A stretch of DNA of 64,000 nt, taken from NCBI RefSeq assembly GCF_025961205.1, contig NZ_JAOQNH010000003.1, positions 764,501 to 828,500 of the forward strand, written 5' to 3'. Of this stretch, positions 1 to 8,580 are shown piece after piece. The stretch is from Azospirillum fermentarium (GTDB lineage: Bacteria > Pseudomonadota > Alphaproteobacteria > Azospirillales > Azospirillaceae). Every line of letters begins with the position of its first letter. Position 1 is the stretch's first letter. The notes under the pieces were generated by a model. That model saw only the letters and a program-made list of their open reading frames with translations, ran no database searches and was not told where the DNA came from. Both the position numbers and the translations under genes were made by a program.

Positions 1-2
1 TC

Positions 3-1646
3 GGGGGTGGCCTTTACCGTCTGGAATTCACCTATTCCCCGGACAGCTCCGGCCCATGGTCGGTGTTGATCCCCGGTTATTCCGGCCGCATTCTCGTGCG
101 GGTCAACGGCGCCTTGCTGTACGACAGCGATTGGACCCATTCGGGGCAGAGCGTCACCTTGATCTGGCCGGACATCATTCCGATCCCGGAGCCGGTGCTG
201 AAGGACGGGACCAACACCGTGGACATCCAGGCGGTGATGCTGGTCGGGCGGAAAAGCTACCTCGGCAGCCTCCATGCCGGGCCGGACGCCCTGCTCCGCC
301 CGGTGTACCAGCGGCATCATTTCCTTCTGGTCATGCTGCCGCGGCTGCTGTTCGGGTGGCAGATCGCCTTCAGCATGCTTCTGGCGATCGTCTGGATGGT
401 CCGCCGCTCCGAATGGTCCTACATCCTGTGCGCCGGCATCCTGCTCTTCAACTCCGGCAGCAACCTTGCCTTCGTGATACCGGAATCGCTGGCATCGCCG
501 TTGGTCATGCAGTTGTCCAACCTGTCGTTTTCCTGGGTGACGGCGCTGCTGGTCCCGTTCGCCTTCAGCTTCGTCAAGCGCCGGCCGCCGCGGGCCAGCC
601 TCCTGCTTGCGGCCCTGCCCTTGGGAACGGTCGGGGGGTTCCTGCTTCTGCCCCCCGGCATCTTTCATATCCTGAACTGGTACGTGGCGGTGCCGGTTGC
701 CATGGCGTTGGCGTGCTGCGCCGTTGCGGTGCTTCTCAACGCCGCCTTCCGGCACGGCAACGACGGCGCCCATGCGATCCTGGGCGCCACGCTGCTGGGC
801 TTTCTGATGCTTTCCCATGAAATGCCGTTCCTGTACGGCGCCACCGGCGCGCGGCTGTCCATCAACCCGTTTTCCATCCCCGTGCTGATGCTTCTGAGCG
901 TCACCAGCATCGTCCTGGTGTGGCGCTTCGCGGCGGCGCTCAACGCGGTGGACCAGTTCAACGCCAAGCTGCGCCGGGAAATCGCCGAGGCGGAAGCCGC
1001 CCTGCGCATCAGCCTGACCCGCGAGCAGACCCAGGAAAGGGCCATCGCGCTGGAGGCCGAACGCTCGCGCCTGACCCGCGACCTGCACGACGGGCTGGCC
1101 GGGCAACTGGTGTCGATGGTGGCGCTCAGCGGCCGGGCGGATGCCGATGCCCGCGATCTCGGCACGGCGGCGCGCAAGGCGCTGGCCGACCTTCGCCTGG
1201 TCATCGCCTCGACGGCCGAGGTCGGGGACGACCCCGGCATGATGCTGGCGAATTTCCGCGACCACATCGAACCCCAGCTCCGGGCCCTGGGCGTTGCGTT
1301 GGACTGGCGGATGCATGCCCTGCCGGAGGCGTCGGGGTGGTCGTCCTCCACCGTGCTGGAACTGTTCCGCCTGTTGCAGGAAGCGACCATCAACGCCGCC
1401 CGGCATTCGGGCGCCGGGCGGGTGATGATCGAGATCCTGCCCACGGACGGCGGGGTGCGCGTCGTGGTCGCCGACACGGGATGCGGCGGAGCCACCGACC
1501 GTCCCGGCGGCTATGGCCTTGCCAACATGCGCCGGCGCGCCCAGGCCATCGGCGCCCGGCTGTCCATCGACTCCAGTCCGGGCGGCACCTGCGTCATTGT
1601 GGATCTGCCCAGGCTGACAGCCGTGGCAGACCAGGCTGTTCTCTGA
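3..1646 (+). CDS. Membrane sensor histidine kinase (HisKA_3 / NarL-partner type), 5' end outside window
   Basis: The reading frame is open from the first bases and runs to TGA at 1644-1646, so the true start lies upstream. A soluble, probably periplasmic, beta-rich segment comes first, followed by about seven hydrophobic segments between roughly 310 and 930. This looks like a 7TM sensor of the 7TMR-DISM kind. A short coiled coil (about 950-1070) leads into a HisKA_3 dimerisation box, DLHDGLAGQLVSM, with the phospho-accepting His codon near 1086. The HATPase has an N-box (QEATINAARHSGAG, near 1380) and a glycine-rich YGLANMRRRAQ near 1510. Proteins of this class phosphorylate LuxR/NarL-type response regulators. 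No regulator gene follows it here, so the partner is upstream or elsewhere. It converges on the PepSY gene with a gap of about 54 bp. Confidence 0.88.
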   Translation, partial: GGGLYRLEFTYSPDSSGPWSVLIPGYSGRILVRVNGALLYDSDWTHSGQSVTLIWPDIIPIPEPVLKDGTNTVDIQAVMLVGRKSYLGSLHAGPDALLRPVYQRHHFLLVMLPRLLFGWQIAFSMLLAIVWMVRRSEWSYILCAGILLFNSGSNLAFVIPESLASPLVMQLSNLSFSWVTALLVPFAFSFVKRRPPRASLLLAALPLGTVGGFLLLPPGIFHILNWYVAVPVAMALACCAVAVLLNAAFRHGNDGAHAILGATLLGFLMLSHEMPFLYGATGARLSINPFSIPVLMLLSVTSIVLVWRFAAALNAVDQFNAKLRREIAEAEAALRISLTREQTQERAIALEAERSRLTRDLHDGLAGQLVSMVALSGRADADARDLGTAARKALADLRLVIASTAEVGDDPGMMLANFRDHIEPQLRALGVALDWRMHALPEASGWSSSTVLELFRLLQEATINAARHSGAGRVMIEILPTDGGVRVVVADTGCGGATDRPGGYGLANMRRRAQAIGARLSIDSSPGGTCVIVDLPRLTAVADQAVL

Positions 1647-1700
1647 GATGTTCCCTGTTTTTGGGTCCGAACTCGGAATTTGGAAAGGAACCGGTGCGGT

Positions 1701-2939
1701 TCACGCGCGGGCGGTCCGCGACACCCGGACGGCGGTGCGGGACGCCCGCTTCCTCCACCAGATCACCACGCCGGTGACACTCACCACGGCGACGACGATC
1801 CCCATGACGGAGATCAGGATACGCCCCGGCAACCCCAGGATGCGCCCCGAATGCAGGGGGAACTGCGCCTGGATGAACAGGTCGGCCGCGGTCCCGGTCC
1901 ACGGGAGATGCTCGCCCAACAGGCGGCCGTCGGCACCGTCGAAATAGAGCTGCGCCGGACCGACGCCGGCCGCACCGTGATCGCCGCCGGGGTGGAAAAA
2001 GCCCACGATGTGGAAACCGAACGACGGGGAATAGCCGACCGCCCCCACCGGTTCCTCCCAGCCGCGGCGGGCGGCTTCCGCCTGTCCCGCGGCGACGGCG
2101 GCGGCCAAGGGGACCACGGGTTCGATCGGCTGGTGCAGCGGGGCGCGCGGGCGGGTGTCGAACGGCGTCGGCGTCGGTTGCGACACCAGCGTCATCAGCG
2201 GCATGAAGGCTTCGCGGTACAGATTGAGCGAGAAGGCCGTGAAGGCGAGGATGAACAGAACCGCCCAGGTCCACAGACTGAACGCCCGGTGGATGTCCAG
2301 CGTGATCCGATAGGCCGATGAGCCGGCCTTGACCGTCCACGCCGGGGACCACCGCGCCCACCATGTCCGTCCGCCGGCCCCCGCCGTCCGCCGCGCCGGC
2401 AGGGTCAGAGAGAAGCCGCCGAAACAGTCGATGACCCAGCCCAGGGCGATGACGCCCATCAGCCACACGCCCCAGCGGTCGATACCGCCGATCTCGGGAA
2501 TGTGCAGGCTGTAGTGAAGCTGATAGAGGAAGGAGATGAGGGTTTCGGTGGTGATGGGCCACGCCTGCCCCCACTCCCGCCGGCCCACCTCCTCCCCTGT
2601 CACGGGATCAAGGAAAAGCTGGTTGTACCCCGGCTCGAACAGCCGCCCCGTGGCGGGGTCCACCTTGGGCTGCACGAACAGCGGCAGGGTTTCCCCCGGT
2701 TCCGCCGCCAGCGGCAGATAGGTCACGCGGATGCGCGGGTCGCGTGCCTCCACCCGCCGCGCCGCCTCCAGCGCGTCCAGCGGCGGCCCTTGGGATGCGC
2801 TGTGGTGGAGATGGGGGTTGAGCCAGCCGTCCAGCTCATGATCCCAGGAAATCACCGCACCCGTGCTCCCGGCAAGGAACAGGAACAGCGCCGCCCCCAA
2901 CCCGAACCACCGGTGCAGCAACATGACAGCCTGACGCAT
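1701..2939 (-). CDS. PepSY-associated transmembrane protein (siderophore-uptake linked)
   Basis: 412 aa inner-membrane protein starting MRQAVMLLHRWFGLGAALF, with AAGAGGA-like purine runs before the ATG. The conserved LLHRWFGL opening, a second conserved helix with LHYSLH (about residue 140), a third with DIHRAFSLWTWAVLFIL (about 205) and a last helix near 355-375 give the four-helix PepSY_TM layout, with PepSY-like periplasmic regions between. Members of this family sit beside TonB-dependent siderophore receptors and are thought to reduce or process ferri-siderophores at the inner membrane. This one lies 93 bp downstream of such a receptor on the same strand. The family assignment is firm. 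The exact reaction is inferred. Confidence 0.85.
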   Translation of the reverse strand: MRQAVMLLHRWFGLGAALFLFLAGSTGAVISWDHELDGWLNPHLHHSASQGPPLDALEAARRVEARDPRIRVTYLPLAAEPGETLPLFVQPKVDPATGRLFEPGYNQLFLDPVTGEEVGRREWGQAWPITTETLISFLYQLHYSLHIPEIGGIDRWGVWLMGVIALGWVIDCFGGFSLTLPARRTAGAGGRTWWARWSPAWTVKAGSSAYRITLDIHRAFSLWTWAVLFILAFTAFSLNLYREAFMPLMTLVSQPTPTPFDTRPRAPLHQPIEPVVPLAAAVAAGQAEAARRGWEEPVGAVGYSPSFGFHIVGFFHPGGDHGAAGVGPAQLYFDGADGRLLGEHLPWTGTAADLFIQAQFPLHSGRILGLPGRILISVMGIVVAVVSVTGVVIWWRKRASRTAVRVSRTARA

Positions 2940-3032
2940 CGTAGCCTTGTCCTCTTATGGCGCGGCGTTTTTCCAGGAGATGGTCCGACGGCCCTGAAAC
3001 CCGCCCCCCAAGGCCGCCGGGTCAGCCGCCGC

Positions 3033-5450
3033 TCACCAGCGCCGGCTGACCGTTGCCATCACGGTGCGCTGCTCGCCATAGTAGCAAGACCCATAGGCGC
3101 AACTGGCGACATAGGTCTTGTCGGCAAGATTGCGGGCGTTGACAGCCAGACTCCAATTGCCGATGTCATAGCCCACCATGGCGTCGATCAGGGCGTAGCC
3201 CGGCACCTCCTTGGGTGCGGTTTCGTTCATGCCGCGGTTGGGACCGACGTAGCGCACCCCCGCCCCCAGCTTGAGGCCCGAGGCGAAGCGGTAATCGGAC
3301 CACAGCGATCCGCGGTGGCGGGACACCGCGTTCAACTGCTTGCCCACCTCGTCCGGGTTGCTGCTGGCGGTGACGTCGGCCTTGGGCGTCCAGGCGTAGG
3401 AGGCGGTGACGTTCAGGTTCGCCACCGGCTGTACCACCGCTTCGATCTCCACCCCGCGCACGGTGACCTCGCCCGTGCGGCGCGGCATCGAATCCGGGTC
3501 GTAGGTCACGTAATTCCGCCGCTTCAGGTCGAACAGGGCGATGGAATAGCTGTCACCGGTTCCCGGCGGCTGATAGCGCAGGCCGGCTTCGTACTGCCGC
3601 CCGGTTTCGGGCGCGAACGGCTCTCCCGTCACCGGATCGGTGGTGGTGCTGGGCATGAAGGATTCGGAATAGCTGACGTACGGCGCCAGCCCGCTGGGGT
3701 GCAGATACACCAGACCGGCGCGGTAGCTGGCCTTGCCGTTGGTCTGCGTGGTGCGGGAATCGTCCAGGCGGCTGTCGTTCCTGACATCCGCCCAATCGTA
3801 CCGGGCGCCCAGCGTCGCCGCCCACCGCTCGGCAAGCTTGATCTGGTCCTGCGCATAAAGCCCGGTCTGCACCACCGTGGTGATCCCATCCAGATAGGGG
3901 GCGGCGGCGAACGCCCTGCCTGCGCCATAGACCGGGGCATCAAGATCCAGGGCCGCGGCCCGCCCACCGGAATAGGCGGCGGCATCCACCCGCGTGCGCT
4001 GGTAATCCAGCCCGAACAGGAGCGTGTGGCGCCACGCGCCGGCGTGCAGATCCACCTGCGCCTGATTATCGATGGTGATGCTTTGGGATGTTTCGGTGCT
4101 GCCGCTGGTGCGGCGGCTCAACACCCGGTAATTGGCCGGATCGGCGGCGTTGCCGTTGACCGCGATGAAGCGGCTGGCGTTCACCTGATGGTAATCCACG
4201 TCGATATGGCTGTAGCGCGCGTTCTGCCGCAGCGTCAGCCCGTCGTTCAGGCGATGCTCCAACAGGTATCCCAGCGCCCATTGATCCTGTTTCAGACGGT
4301 TGAAATCGGGGTCACCGGTAAAGACGCCGCTGGGCACCCTGGTTCCCGCGGGGGTGGGGATCAGCGATCCGACGGCGGGAAACGGGCGGGTGTAGGCCCC
4401 GGCATCGATGCGGGCGAACTGGGACAGCACGGTCAGCGTGGTGTCGGCACCCGGCTTCCAGGTAAAGGCCGGCGCGATGAAATACTTGTCGTTGGGCATG
4501 CCGCCGGCCGGCAGCTCGGCGTCCTGCACCACGCCGGTCAGGCGGTAGCTCAGGGTCTTTGCCGCGTCCACCGGGCCGGTGGCGTCGAACGCGAGCTGCC
4601 GGTGGGAATCGGACCCCACCTGCACCCGCACCTCGCGCATCGGCTCGTCCAGGGGCCGCTTGCTGACCACGTTGATCACGCCGCCGGGACCGTTCTGGCC
4701 GTAGAGCACCGAGGATGGGCCGCGCAGCACCTCGATCCGCTCGGCACCATAGCTTTCGGCCCGCCACACCGACCATGTATCGACGTTGCGCATTTGCAGC
4801 CCGTCGAGATAAAAGCCCGGCGTATACGCATCGAAACCGCGCACGGACACCCAGTCGAAGCGGGAATCGCTGCCGTAGGGGGCGATTTCGATGCCGGCGG
4901 TGTAGCTCAGCGCCTCCTTGACGTTGGTGGCCCCGATGGCCTGAATGCGGGCGGCGCTGATGACGGACACCGACTGCGGCGTCTCGATCAGCGGCGTGTC
5001 GGTCTTGGTGGCGGTGGCGCTGCGGGACGCCGCAGAGCCCTGGACCGGGCCCCAGGCGCTTTCCCGCGCCCCTTCCACCGTCACCGGCCCCAGCACCTCC
5101 GCCCCGTCCGCCTTGGGCGCCGGGACCAGGGTGACCGTGCCGGATCCGGTGACGCGGTGGGCGAAGCCCGATCCGGCCAGCAGGCGCGTCAGCGCCTCGT
5201 CCACCGACATGTCACCCTTCAGCGCCGGGGCGGTCTTGCCCGCCACATCCTCCGCCCGCAAGGCCAGCCGCAGCCCCGCTTGGTCGGCCAGCGCGGTCAG
5301 CGCCCGGTCCAGCGGCTGGGCCGGAAGGTCGATGCCGATCCGCCCGGCGGCGGCCTGGGCCGCGGCGGGCTGCGGCAGGGCCGGCACCGCCAGGGGGACG
5401 GTAAGCAGAAGTGCCAGGAACGAAACGGTGGAGCGCAACCCGATGACCAT
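3033..5450 (-). CDS. TonB-dependent siderophore receptor with N-terminal STN signalling domain
   Basis: 805 aa outer-membrane receptor. Residues 1-31 form a signal peptide ending in an Ala-rich cleavage region. An STN (secretin/TonB short N-terminal) domain occupies about 35-95 (LDRALTALADQAGLRLALRAEDVAGK). A plug domain starts at the TDTPLIETPQSVSVIS box (about 150), followed by a 22-strand barrel. The protein ends VSRRW with a terminal aromatic residue, as expected for outer-membrane barrels. The YVASCAYGSCYYGEQRTV stretch before the end is typical of ferri-siderophore receptors of the FpvA/FhuA group. An STN domain means it can signal through FecR to the FecI-type sigma factor encoded just upstream. 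The start has AAGGAAA at good spacing. The substrate cannot be read from sequence. Confidence 0.93.
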   Translation of the reverse strand: MVIGLRSTVSFLALLLTVPLAVPALPQPAAAQAAAGRIGIDLPAQPLDRALTALADQAGLRLALRAEDVAGKTAPALKGDMSVDEALTRLLAGSGFAHRVTGSGTVTLVPAPKADGAEVLGPVTVEGARESAWGPVQGSAASRSATATKTDTPLIETPQSVSVISAARIQAIGATNVKEALSYTAGIEIAPYGSDSRFDWVSVRGFDAYTPGFYLDGLQMRNVDTWSVWRAESYGAERIEVLRGPSSVLYGQNGPGGVINVVSKRPLDEPMREVRVQVGSDSHRQLAFDATGPVDAAKTLSYRLTGVVQDAELPAGGMPNDKYFIAPAFTWKPGADTTLTVLSQFARIDAGAYTRPFPAVGSLIPTPAGTRVPSGVFTGDPDFNRLKQDQWALGYLLEHRLNDGLTLRQNARYSHIDVDYHQVNASRFIAVNGNAADPANYRVLSRRTSGSTETSQSITIDNQAQVDLHAGAWRHTLLFGLDYQRTRVDAAAYSGGRAAALDLDAPVYGAGRAFAAAPYLDGITTVVQTGLYAQDQIKLAERWAATLGARYDWADVRNDSRLDDSRTTQTNGKASYRAGLVYLHPSGLAPYVSYSESFMPSTTTDPVTGEPFAPETGRQYEAGLRYQPPGTGDSYSIALFDLKRRNYVTYDPDSMPRRTGEVTVRGVEIEAVVQPVANLNVTASYAWTPKADVTASSNPDEVGKQLNAVSRHRGSLWSDYRFASGLKLGAGVRYVGPNRGMNETAPKEVPGYALIDAMVGYDIGNWSLAVNARNLADKTYVASCAYGSCYYGEQRTVMATVSRRW

Positions 5451-5614
5451 GAAAGCGGTTTCCTTGCCGACGCGGATGGAGCGGACGCGACATCGTGAAA
5501 ATCAGTCGCGTTCTCATTTTCGACGACGACGGAGGGGCCACGGGTTTGCAGTAAAAAATTCGGTGCCGATGCTTTTTTATGGATGGCCTTTCACCATCCC
5601 CCGCCGGACACCGT

Positions 5615-6532
5615 TCAATAGATGACGGTCAGCCAGGGCAGATGCACGGTTTTCAGCCCCAGCCCTTCCGCCAGGGCCTGCGGCATCCCGGCGGGCTGGC
5701 GCAGGTCGAACACGCCGGTGACCGGCATCCGGCCCAGCGCCTCCCCCGCCACCACCACCCGCCCGCTCAGGTAGCGTTCCATCTCCGCCGCCACCGCGGC
5801 CAAAGGACGGCCATGAACGATCAGCTTGCCGCGCCGCCACGCGGTTTCCGTATCGGCGTCCACCGTGGCGACCGTGACGGGGCCATCACCCGGAACCGCG
5901 ACGGCGCGGTGCCCGGCGGTCAGGCGGACCGGCGGCGCGCCGCCCGCCGCCACCTCGACCACGCCTTCCGCCACCGTCACCGCCGCCCCCCCGTCCAGCC
6001 GGCGCACGGCGTAGACGGTGCCGACGGCACGGGCCGACACGCCCCCCGCCGTCACGGTGAAGGGCCGGGACGGGTCGGGGGTGACCGCGAACAGCGCCTC
6101 CCCGGTGCGGATCTCCACCCGCCGCGCCGCATCCGTGAAGTCCACCAACACCTCGGCTCCGGCGTTCAGCGTCGCCCGGCTGCCGTCGGGAAGCACCGCC
6201 TCTTCCCGCCCTCCCGCCGGGGCGGCGTAGTCGGCGGGCGGCGGCATGGCCCACCGCCCGAGAGCGAGGGACAGCACGACGGCGGCGGCCACCGCCGCCG
6301 GGCGCCGCCAGGACCGGGATTTCGTCCGGGACGCGGTGCGGCGGTGCTCGGCGGCGGCGCGGGTGGCACCCAGATCGCGCCACAGCGCCTCGGCCTCCTG
6401 CGCCGCCGCTTCATGCTCCGGCGATCCGGCCCGCCACGCCGCGAGATCGGCGGAGGAACGGGCCAGCCGTTCCAGCGCCTCGTCCACCAGATCCCCCGGA
6501 GCGCCGGGCGTGTTGTCGTTGTGCTGCTGCAT
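5615..6532 (-). CDS. FecR-family anti-sigma factor / transmembrane sensor
   Basis: 305 aa. The N-terminal cytoplasmic part (about 1-75; LVDEALERLARSSADLAAW) is the region that binds a FecI-type sigma factor. A single membrane helix lies near 79-96 (PAAVAAAVVLSLALGRW). The periplasmic FecR domain follows (LPDGSRATLNAGAEVLVDF, about 112-135, then the FAVTPDPSRPFTV repeat). The C-terminal part, after about 230 (MPVTGVFDLRQPAGMPQALAEGLGL), resembles the STN-interacting domain common to FecR proteins. An AGGGACC precedes the ATG. Gene order sigma - FecR - STN receptor is the classical cell-surface signalling cassette. The 164 bp between this gene and the receptor allow a separate receptor promoter. 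Confidence 0.9.
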   Translation of the reverse strand: MQQHNDNTPGAPGDLVDEALERLARSSADLAAWRAGSPEHEAAAQEAEALWRDLGATRAAAEHRRTASRTKSRSWRRPAAVAAAVVLSLALGRWAMPPPADYAAPAGGREEAVLPDGSRATLNAGAEVLVDFTDAARRVEIRTGEALFAVTPDPSRPFTVTAGGVSARAVGTVYAVRRLDGGAAVTVAEGVVEVAAGGAPPVRLTAGHRAVAVPGDGPVTVATVDADTETAWRRGKLIVHGRPLAAVAAEMERYLSGRVVVAGEALGRMPVTGVFDLRQPAGMPQALAEGLGLKTVHLPWLTVIY

Positions 6533-6607
6533 GGTCCCTCAGGCGGCTTCAGGCTCGGCCTGTCTTATAGACGAACGGCGGCACCGTTCCCGGAGCGTCC
6601 ATTCCCA

Positions 6608-7156
6608 TTATTTTTCAACCAGGCCGGCGGAATCCAGCCGGCGGCGGCAATGGCGCAGCGCCTGGGCGATGTATTTCGCAACCATGCTTTCCGACACCCC
6701 CAGCCGTGCGGCGATGGCGCTGTGGGTCAGCCCGTCCACCCGGTGCAGCAGCAAGGCCGTCCTGACCTTGGGCGGCAAGTCGTCCAGGGCCGCATCCAGC
6801 CGCCGCAGCCGTTCACGCGCCAGCAGCCGGGCCTCGGGCGACGGCGCCGGATCGACGGTGGCGTCGCCCGCCTCCGCCGGGGCAAAGATCCGCTGGGCGC
6901 GGCAGGCGCGGCGCTGGGCATCCACCGCCAGATTGCCGGCGACACGAAAGACGAAGGCCCGCGGATCGCGCACGTCTTCGGGTATGGCCGGCGCGTCACC
7001 ATCCTCGGCCGCCGGGGCCGCCAGCCGCAGCCACGCGTCCTGCATCACATCGCCCGCCTGCCCCGCCAGCCCCGGACGGCGGGACAGACGGCGCACCAGC
7101 TCGTCGTAATGCACCAGGAAGGCGGTGAGCAGCCCCGGCGGCGCCCCCTTGCTCAT
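6608..7156 (-). CDS. FecI-type ECF RNA polymerase sigma factor
   Basis: 182 aa from the chosen ATG at 7156 (MSKGAPPGLLTAFLVHYDEL). An upstream in-frame start at 7213 would add 19 Arg/Gly-rich residues that do not look like the family N-terminus. Region 2 covers about 10-80 (VHYDELVRRLSRRP, then FVFRVAGNLAVDAQRR). Region 4 near the C-terminus carries the helix-turn-helix (HSAIAARLGVSESMVAKYIAQALRHCRRRL), which is typical of FecI/PvdS-like iron sigma factors. It probably transcribes the downstream TonB receptor in response to the ferri-siderophore signal relayed by FecR. A Fur-box-like palindrome 73-94 bp upstream suggests iron repression. Confidence 0.9.
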   Translation of the reverse strand: MSKGAPPGLLTAFLVHYDELVRRLSRRPGLAGQAGDVMQDAWLRLAAPAAEDGDAPAIPEDVRDPRAFVFRVAGNLAVDAQRRACRAQRIFAPAEAGDATVDPAPSPEARLLARERLRRLDAALDDLPPKVRTALLLHRVDGLTHSAIAARLGVSESMVAKYIAQALRHCRRRLDSAGLVEK

Positions 7157-7228
7157 GGATCGGAGCCCTCTTGCGCCCATGAAAAGACGCCGGCCCCGCT
7201 GGGGAGCCGGCACCGTGAGCTAACACAA

Positions 7229-7250
7229 TTTGAGAGCGATTCGCAATCGC
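7229..7250 (-). promoter_or_regulatory. Fur-box-like operator upstream of the FecI-type sigma gene
   Basis: The sequence TTTGAGAGCGATTCGCAATC starts here on the + strand. Within it, GCGAT (7236-7240) and ATCGC (7246-7250) form an inverted repeat around TCGCA. The TTGAGA..GATTCGCAA pattern resembles iron boxes seen before siderophore-uptake sigma genes. It sits 73-94 bp upstream of the sigma start, at a plausible promoter position. The match is by eye. Fur versus another iron regulator cannot be decided. Confidence 0.5.
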
Positions 7251-7291
7251 GCGTGTTGATCCGCGCCGCCGGGCGGATCGGACAGCCCCCG

Positions 7292-7786
7292 TCAGTTGGC
7301 GGGGGCGCCCAGCCGGTCCAGGTACGCCTGGGCGTCCGGCAGCCCCTCCGCCGCCGCACGGCGCAGCCAGCGCAGCCCGGCCTCGGTGTCCTTGGCCACG
7401 CCATGGCCTTCGTACAGCGCCACGCCGTAGTGGTAGCGGGCCAGGACGGAGTAGCCGGCCTCGTCGTTCTGTTCCGCCCCGCGCCGCATCAGGTCGGTGG
7501 CGGCCTGCGGATCCTTGGGCACGCCAAGGCCGGATTCATACAGCTCCGACAGCCAGATCATGGAATAGACGTCGTTCCAGCGGCGGATGCAGTCCTCGAA
7601 GATCCGCACCGCCGAGGCATGGTCGCCCGTCTTCGACGCGGCATAGCCGTACAGGCATTTGAACCGCTTGTCGGAGTCGATGTGCATTTCATAGCTGAGA
7701 TCGCTGGTGCTCCGCCCGCCGTCCTGGGCCGGGGCGGCCCCCGGCCAGACGGCGAGCAGACCCCACAGGGGCAGAATCCATTTCAT
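7292..7786 (-). CDS. Secreted Sel1-repeat (TPR-like) protein coupled to the thioesterase gene
   Basis: 164 aa, starting MKWILPLWGLLAVWPGAAPAQ, a clear signal peptide with cleavage after AQA-like residues near 21. The mature part holds Sel1-like helical repeats: AVRIFEDCIRRWNDVYSMIWLSELYES, then GLGVPKDPQAATDLMRRGA, then YEGHGVAKDTEAGLRWLRR with the AEGLPDAQAYL ending. Such repeats mediate protein-protein contacts. Its ATG overlaps the stop of the thioesterase gene (ATGA, 7783-7786), so it is translationally coupled and probably the last gene of the polyketide operon. A role in the pathway, such as a periplasmic partner of export or maturation, is only inferred from this coupling. Confidence 0.8.
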   Translation of the reverse strand: MKWILPLWGLLAVWPGAAPAQDGGRSTSDLSYEMHIDSDKRFKCLYGYAASKTGDHASAVRIFEDCIRRWNDVYSMIWLSELYESGLGVPKDPQAATDLMRRGAEQNDEAGYSVLARYHYGVALYEGHGVAKDTEAGLRWLRRAAAEGLPDAQAYLDRLGAPAN

Positions 7787-8580
7787 GCCATGTTCCTTCC
7801 GTTCGCCATTTCCCGGGCAGCGTCGAACACGATGGCCGGTTCGTCCAGCAAGGAGAAGTGCCCGCCCGGCACCATGCGCAGCCGGAACGCCCCCTGCGTC
7901 GCCGTGCCCCACGCCACCAGCGCCTCCAGCGGCACGCGGCCGTCCGCGCTGGCCCCGATGGTCAGGACGGGCATGTCCAGCGGCTGACCCAAGACATGGG
8001 CGTACCCGTACAAAAGCCCCAGATCGGCCCGCAGGATCGGCAGCGCCATCGCCATGAACGCCGGGTTGTCCAGAATCGCCGCCGGCGTCCCGTCCAGATG
8101 GCGCAGGTAATCGCACAGCGCCTCGTCCGACAGCTCCGGCAGGCCGCTGGACACCGGGTGCCAGCCGGGGGCATGGCGGGCCGATACGATCAGCCCCTGG
8201 GGCTGCGGTCCGCCATCGGCCCGCAGCCGGCGCACCGTCTCATAGGCCAGCAGCGCCCCCATGCTGTGGCCGAAGAACACCCACCGCTTGTCCGGCATCG
8301 CCGCGGCCAGAGCGGCGAAGGACCGGGCCAGGGCCATCGCCGCGGACGCCAGCGACGGCACGAACCCTTCGCGCAGGCGCCGGCCCCGGCCCGGCAGCTC
8401 CGCGGCGATCAGCGCGCAGCCGGCGGCACGGGCGGCACCGCGCCAGCGGAAGAAGCTCTGGGCGCTGCCCCCTGCGAAGTGGAAGCAGACCACCCCCACC
8501 GGCGGCGGCCCGCCGTCGCCGATCACCACGAAATCCGCCCCCCGGCCCGCCGCCGCGATGTCCGCCGTCACCGCCGTCAC
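7783..8580 (-). CDS. Type II thioesterase (GrsT/TEII-like alpha/beta hydrolase)
   Basis: 265 aa. The GTG start overlaps the stop of the AMP-ligase gene (GTGA at 8577-8580). The fold and motifs match external thioesterases of PKS/NRPS clusters: VCFHFAGGSAQSFF (about 32-45), the ELPGRGRRL oxyanion/lid entry (61-69), nucleophile GHSMG with Ser106, and a C-terminal catalytic His in VPGGHFSLLDE. TEII enzymes clear misprimed or stalled acyl groups from carrier proteins. In a cluster primed by a fatty acyl-AMP ligase this proofreading role is likely, though product release cannot be excluded because no terminal TE domain is present in the synthases. Confidence 0.9.
   Translation of the reverse strand: MTAVTADIAAAGRGADFVVIGDGGPPPVGVVCFHFAGGSAQSFFRWRGAARAAGCALIAAELPGRGRRLREGFVPSLASAAMALARSFAALAAAMPDKRWVFFGHSMGALLAYETVRRLRADGGPQPQGLIVSARHAPGWHPVSSGLPELSDEALCDYLRHLDGTPAAILDNPAFMAMALPILRADLGLLYGYAHVLGQPLDMPVLTIGASADGRVPLEALVAWGTATQGAFRLRMVPGGHFSLLDEPAIVFDAAREMANGRNMA

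Noticed and set aside
1647..1700. Terminator between the histidine kinase and the PepSY gene
   Set aside because: Only a 5-bp GAACC/GGTTC stem without a U-tract was found. Too weak to report.
2502..5498. 998-codon + strand frame opposite the TonB receptor
   Set aside because: Antisense shadow. The receptor on the minus strand has signal peptide, STN, plug and barrel features.
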